A DNA stretch of 7,866 bases from an uncultured Ruminococcus sp. Its GTDB lineage: Bacteria > Bacillota > Clostridia > Oscillospirales > Acutalibacteraceae. Numbering within the stretch: position 1 is the first letter of the stretch; each line of letters opens with the position of its first letter. The stretch lies in the NCBI GenBank assembly GCA_902772795.1, contig CACYBZ010000031.1:1-7866 (forward strand), read 5' to 3'. Below the pieces are notes generated by a model. The model did no database searches. It saw only the letters and a list, made by a program, of their open reading frames with translations, and was not told the origin of the DNA. A program made the translations under genes and the position numbers. Below are positions 5,415-7,866 of this stretch, piece by piece.

Positions 5415-6540
5415 CTCCCAGAAACGACAAAACACGTTCCCACAGACTTTTGCTGACTGCCTTATATTCCACTGACGATTGTGTCACCAACGGAATTTCA
5501 CCGATTTTCCGATTGTCCCGATAATATTGCACCGTTCCGACAACCTCGCCCTTTTTCAGCGGAGCATACAGAAAACGGTCGGCAATAACTCTGCGGGTAA
5601 GACGGATATTTTCACCACGTCGGGCAACACAGGAAATTCCGCTTTGTACCTGAAGTTCTACCGTGTTCTGTTTTCCGCCGACAACGTCAACGCCGAAATG
5701 AAATTCTTTGTCAATGCCGTTTACCGACTGTAATCTTGAAAAACCGTAATCATACATTTTCATATGGTCATTCCAGTCGTCGGGAGCATTGAGCGTCACC
5801 GCTATCAGTTTTACGCCGTCCTTTTCCGCTGACGTGACAAGACATCTGCCCGATTTTTTGGTAAATCCTGTCTTACCGCCGTTACAGTATGCATACATCG
5901 ACAGCAGTTTATTGTGGTTGACATAGGTATTCACTACATCTGACGGACGGATAAATGTTACTTTCATTGATTTCTGTGCCGTAAGTCGGGCAAAATCTTC
6001 GTTGTGCATGGCGTATTGCATGAGTTTCGCCATATCTCCCGCTGTGGAATAATGATTTTCGTCATCAAGTCCTGACGGTGTGACAAAATGAGTATGGTTC
6101 ATACCGATTTCTTTTGCCTTGCCGTTCATGATATCCGCAAACTTTTCCTGCGAACCGCCAAGCGTGACGGCTACCGCATTGGCACTGTCATTTCCCGATA
6201 CCATCATCATGCCTGTTGCCAGATCCGAAAGTTTCAGCTTATCCCCCACTTTCAGATACATGGACGACCCCTCGGCAATCATATCCTGTGTGAATGTGAC
6301 GGTCTTGTCGTCCTGCTGAGCGTGTTCCAGAGCAATCAATGTTGTCATAATCTTTGTCGTACTCGCCATACTCAGACGTTCGTCCGCATTTTTTTCAAAA
6401 ACAACATCGTCGGTATTGTCGCAAAGCAGTATTGCCGACTTCGCCGAAACTTCAATACCTTTTTCTGTTTCTCCGCAAACGGAAAAACAACTCACTATCG
6501 TCAGAAATACCGCCGAAAAAATGACTGCACACCATTTCAA
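5410..6540 (-). CDS. dacF: D-alanyl-D-alanine carboxypeptidase (peptidase S11, DacF-like)
   Basis: This penicillin-binding enzyme trims the terminal D-Ala from peptidoglycan stem peptides outside the membrane. All three active-site motifs are present (376-residue numbering): S60-T-T-K63, S115-G-N117 and K223-T-G. The PBP5-type C-terminal beta domain follows (about 270-360), and a short amphipathic tail (SLWERVLSFLGG) could anchor it. The N-terminus is a signal peptide (KWCAVIFSAVFLTIVSCFSVC). It contains IVSC, which fits a lipobox, so lipidation is a possible alternative to signal peptidase I cleavage. Both candidate starts are TTG: 6540 has GGGAG at 9 bases, 6546 has the same site at only 3 bases, so I chose 6540. 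The last codons and the TAA stop lie in the repeat module at 5394-5414. It follows ytfJ by about 87 bases. DacF is a sporulation enzyme in Bacillus; that role here is inferred from the neighbours. Confidence 0.92.
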   Translation of the reverse strand: MKWCAVIFSAVFLTIVSCFSVCGETEKGIEVSAKSAILLCDNTDDVVFEKNADERLSMASTTKIMTTLIALEHAQQDDKTVTFTQDMIAEGSSMYLKVGDKLKLSDLATGMMMVSGNDSANAVAVTLGGSQEKFADIMNGKAKEIGMNHTHFVTPSGLDDENHYSTAGDMAKLMQYAMHNEDFARLTAQKSMKVTFIRPSDVVNTYVNHNKLLSMYAYCNGGKTGFTKKSGRCLVTSAEKDGVKLIAVTLNAPDDWNDHMKMYDYGFSRLQSVNGIDKEFHFGVDVVGGKQNTVELQVQSGISCVARRGENIRLTRRVIADRFLYAPLKKGEVVGTVQYYRDNRKIGEIPLVTQSSVEYKAVSKSLWERVLSFLGG

Positions 6541-6549
6541 ATTCAATCA

Positions 6550-6554
6550 CTCCC
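6550..6554 (-). promoter_or_regulatory. Ribosome binding site of the carboxypeptidase gene
   Basis: The minus strand reads GGGAG. It is 9 bases before TTG 6540 and 3 bases before TTG 6546, so it favours the inner start. Confidence 0.55.
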
Positions 6555-6627
6555 GATTGTGTTCTTTGCCTACATTTTATGCCGAAACGGTGTTGTCTAT
6601 TCTGTTGCCGACGGCGGATTTGAAAAA

Positions 6628-7074
6628 TCAGGAATCCTTTTTCTCCGCAGTGGTTTGGGTATCTGTTGTTTCGTTGGATTTCTCTTTATCGTCCTTAGTG
6701 AACATTGCCTTAATCTTCTCTATAACATCGGGTGCCATTGCCAGAGCTTTTTCGGCAACACCTGTGTTAGGCGGGTCTATGGTGAGTACCTTTGCATCAC
6801 CGTTCGATATCACAATAAAGGCAATGGGACTGACGGAAACCCCTGCACCCGTACCGCCTCCGAAAAGGTCTTTATTGGGAGCCGATTTTGCCACAAAACT
6901 TGAACCCCCTGACGCAAAACCATAAGAAACTTTCGATACAGGAACAATAATTGTACCGTCAGGAGAAGCAATAGGTGTACCTACTACCGTATTGACATCT
7001 ACCATCTGTTTGATTTTTTCAATCGTTGTCCCCATTAAACTTTCTAAAGGCTGTTGTTTTTTTTCGTCTGCCAT
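6628..7074 (-). CDS. ytfJ: GerW/YtfJ family sporulation protein
   Basis: This 148-residue protein belongs to the GerW (YtfJ) family, small proteins that in Bacillus subtilis (about 151 residues) are made during sporulation and affect germination. The sequence shows the family layout: an N-terminal MGTTIEKIKQMVDVNTVVG helix with PIASPDGTIIVPVSKVSYGF, a glycine-rich segment (FASGGSS, then DLFGGGTGAGVSVSPIAFIVI, about 51-89) and a conserved AKVLTIDPP. The tail is Lys/Thr-rich and disordered (residues 125-148). It has no signal peptide. The ATG at 7074 lies two bases after the stop of the DUF2953 gene, so the two are almost certainly co-translated; AAAGGA lies about 12 bases upstream, inside that gene's end. 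YtfI-YtfJ adjacency is conserved in Firmicutes and supports both calls. The biochemical function of the family is not settled. Confidence 0.92.
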   Translation of the reverse strand: MADEKKQQPLESLMGTTIEKIKQMVDVNTVVGTPIASPDGTIIVPVSKVSYGFASGGSSFVAKSAPNKDLFGGGTGAGVSVSPIAFIVISNGDAKVLTIDPPNTGVAEKALAMAPDVIEKIKAMFTKDDKEKSNETTDTQTTAEKKDS

Positions 7075-7076
7075 CG

Positions 7077-7769
7077 TTATGCACCGTCCTTTGAATTTTC
7101 ATCTGTGTTTTTGATTTTCAGATATAATTTTACGGCTTTGATACCGTATATTATCAGTGAAGCAAGTAAAAAAAGCAGTCGGGAGGAAATATCAAATTCC
7201 AGAAAAATATCGCTTTCTTTACGGTCGAAATCTGCGGTAATGCTCACATCGGGCACTTTTTTGAAAGTAATCAGTGCTGAAAGCGTTCCCAGTATCGGAT
7301 AGACACCACTGCAACAATAACCGAAATTCATCGCTGTCTGATAAGCGTCCTCACCGCCGACAATGATTTTCAGTTTCATTTTGCGGACAATGATATGTTT
7401 CAGAACACTGTCCAGAAACTTTCTGACGATATCCGTAATTTCTTCCAGAATGGCAATTACTCCGCTGAGTCCCTGTGCCTTGAAAATTCGGGCGAAAGTA
7501 CTTTCTTTCTTTTCGTCCTCATCTGTTTCCGCCTTTTCAGACTTGTCTTTTTCAGATTTCTTCCTGTTTTCCTTTTTGGTGGCGTTGTCGTTTTTTTCCT
7601 TTTCGTTTTTCGCTTTCTTCTTTTTGGGAACGAACGTAAACGGAACAAAAAGATACCGCAACCACAATCGGGTTGTGTCACCGTCATAACGCAGTAAGAC
7701 GTGAACAGGAATCAGAAGTAACAGAATCAGCACGGCTATGACAATCAGGATTATCATAAGAATTTTCAT
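7077..7769 (-). CDS. DUF2953 (YtfI-like) membrane-anchored protein
   Basis: This 230-residue protein of unknown biochemical function matches the DUF2953 family, of which Bacillus YtfI is a member (about the same length). Residues 1-25 form a strong membrane segment (KILMIILIVIAVLILLLLIP). A short beta region with RLWLRYLFVPFTFVP follows. Residues 49-93 are a very charged Lys/Glu/Asp-rich linker. The conserved C-terminal half carries ILEEITDIVRKFLDSVLKHI, AYQTAMNFGYCCSGVYPILGTLSALITF and a hydrophobic stretch (SRLLFLLASLIIYGI) near the end. ATG 7769 has AAGGA at about 10-11 bases. The gene lies two bases before ytfJ and is probably needed for, or co-regulated with, YtfJ during sporulation; this comes from the conserved pairing, not from the sequence. 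No promoter is visible in the 97 bases upstream, which hold tandem repeats. Confidence 0.88.
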   Translation of the reverse strand: MKILMIILIVIAVLILLLLIPVHVLLRYDGDTTRLWLRYLFVPFTFVPKKKKAKNEKEKNDNATKKENRKKSEKDKSEKAETDEDEKKESTFARIFKAQGLSGVIAILEEITDIVRKFLDSVLKHIIVRKMKLKIIVGGEDAYQTAMNFGYCCSGVYPILGTLSALITFKKVPDVSITADFDRKESDIFLEFDISSRLLFLLASLIIYGIKAVKLYLKIKNTDENSKDGA

Positions 7770-7805
7770 CTTCTGTCACTTCCTTAACATTCTGTACTTT
7801 CTGAG

Positions 7806-7866
7806 GTTAAGGGCTTCGCCCTTAACAATCCCACGAAGTTAAGGGCTTCGCCCTTAACAATCCCAC
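7806..7866 (+). repeat. Tandem pair of palindromic repeat module B
   Basis: Two identical 29-base units (7806-7834 and 7838-7866) are separated by GAA, a 32-base period. The first differs from flanking DNA at G7806 of GGTTAAG and the second reaches the window end, so more units may follow. Each unit is a nine-base perfect stem GTTAAGGGC/GCCCTTAAC with a TTC loop, then AATCCCAC. The same stem and tail occur on the minus strand at 5386-5414 with a different loop (GTT), which shows compensated stem conservation with a variable loop. Confidence 0.88.

Noticed and set aside
6547..6627. Possible forespore promoter between ytfJ and the carboxypeptidase gene
   Set aside because: The TAAAAT near 6578 has a TAGACA only about 14 bases upstream, and no sigma-F or sigma-G boxes with correct spacing were found.
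6088..6903. Plus-strand open frame of 271 codons opposite the carboxypeptidase and ytfJ genes
   Set aside because: It is antisense to two genes with clear families, spans their intergenic gap, shows no domain or ribosome site, and is Cys/His/Phe-rich as reverse-strand shadows often are.
7806..7866. CRISPR-like array at the right edge
   Set aside because: The 29-base units are separated by only three bases, so there are no spacers of the needed length, and no cas gene is present.

Overview
The window looks like chromosomal DNA of a Clostridia/Ruminococcus-type Firmicute. The evidence is moderate to low G+C, purine-rich Shine-Dalgarno sites with ATG, GTG and probably TTG starts, TGA read as stop, a GerW/YtfJ sporulation protein, a DacF-type D,D-carboxypeptidase, and gene order typical of that group. 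The genus is inference. Every convincing gene lies on the minus strand, so transcription runs from high to low coordinates.

Region 1 (about 7866 to 4429) is a cell-envelope/sporulation-associated cluster: a DUF2953 (YtfI-like) membrane protein, YtfJ/GerW, a serine D-Ala-D-Ala carboxypeptidase and an RsuA/RluB-family 23S rRNA pseudouridine synthase. A rho-independent terminator ends it. No promoter is visible upstream of DUF2953, so the unit probably begins outside the window.

Region 2 (about 4426 to 950) is a self-contained three-gene operon with its own promoter and a strong terminator. It encodes a 12S-like carboxyltransferase, a 1.3S-like free biotin carrier, and a 5S/OadA-like pyruvate/oxaloacetate carboxyltransferase. 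The set matches the three subunits of propionibacterial transcarboxylase, with no membrane sodium-pump subunit in the operon. The 12S-like subunit is short and has lost most of the glycine-pair motifs of its family. This is the most interesting biology in the window.

Region 3 (about 948 to 1) has a near-consensus promoter starting inside the previous terminator's tail. It drives a translationally coupled pair of uncharacterised proteins: a soluble tryptophan/glycine-motif protein, then a lipoprotein cut by the window edge.

A two-module palindromic repeat family is scattered between the genes: one partial copy inside the carboxyltransferase operon, one full copy between the carboxypeptidase and pseudouridine synthase genes (supplying the carboxypeptidase stop codon), and a tandem pair of the second module at the right edge. 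No tRNA, rRNA, CRISPR array, transposase or phage gene was seen, and no gene-free stretch exceeds 300 bases.
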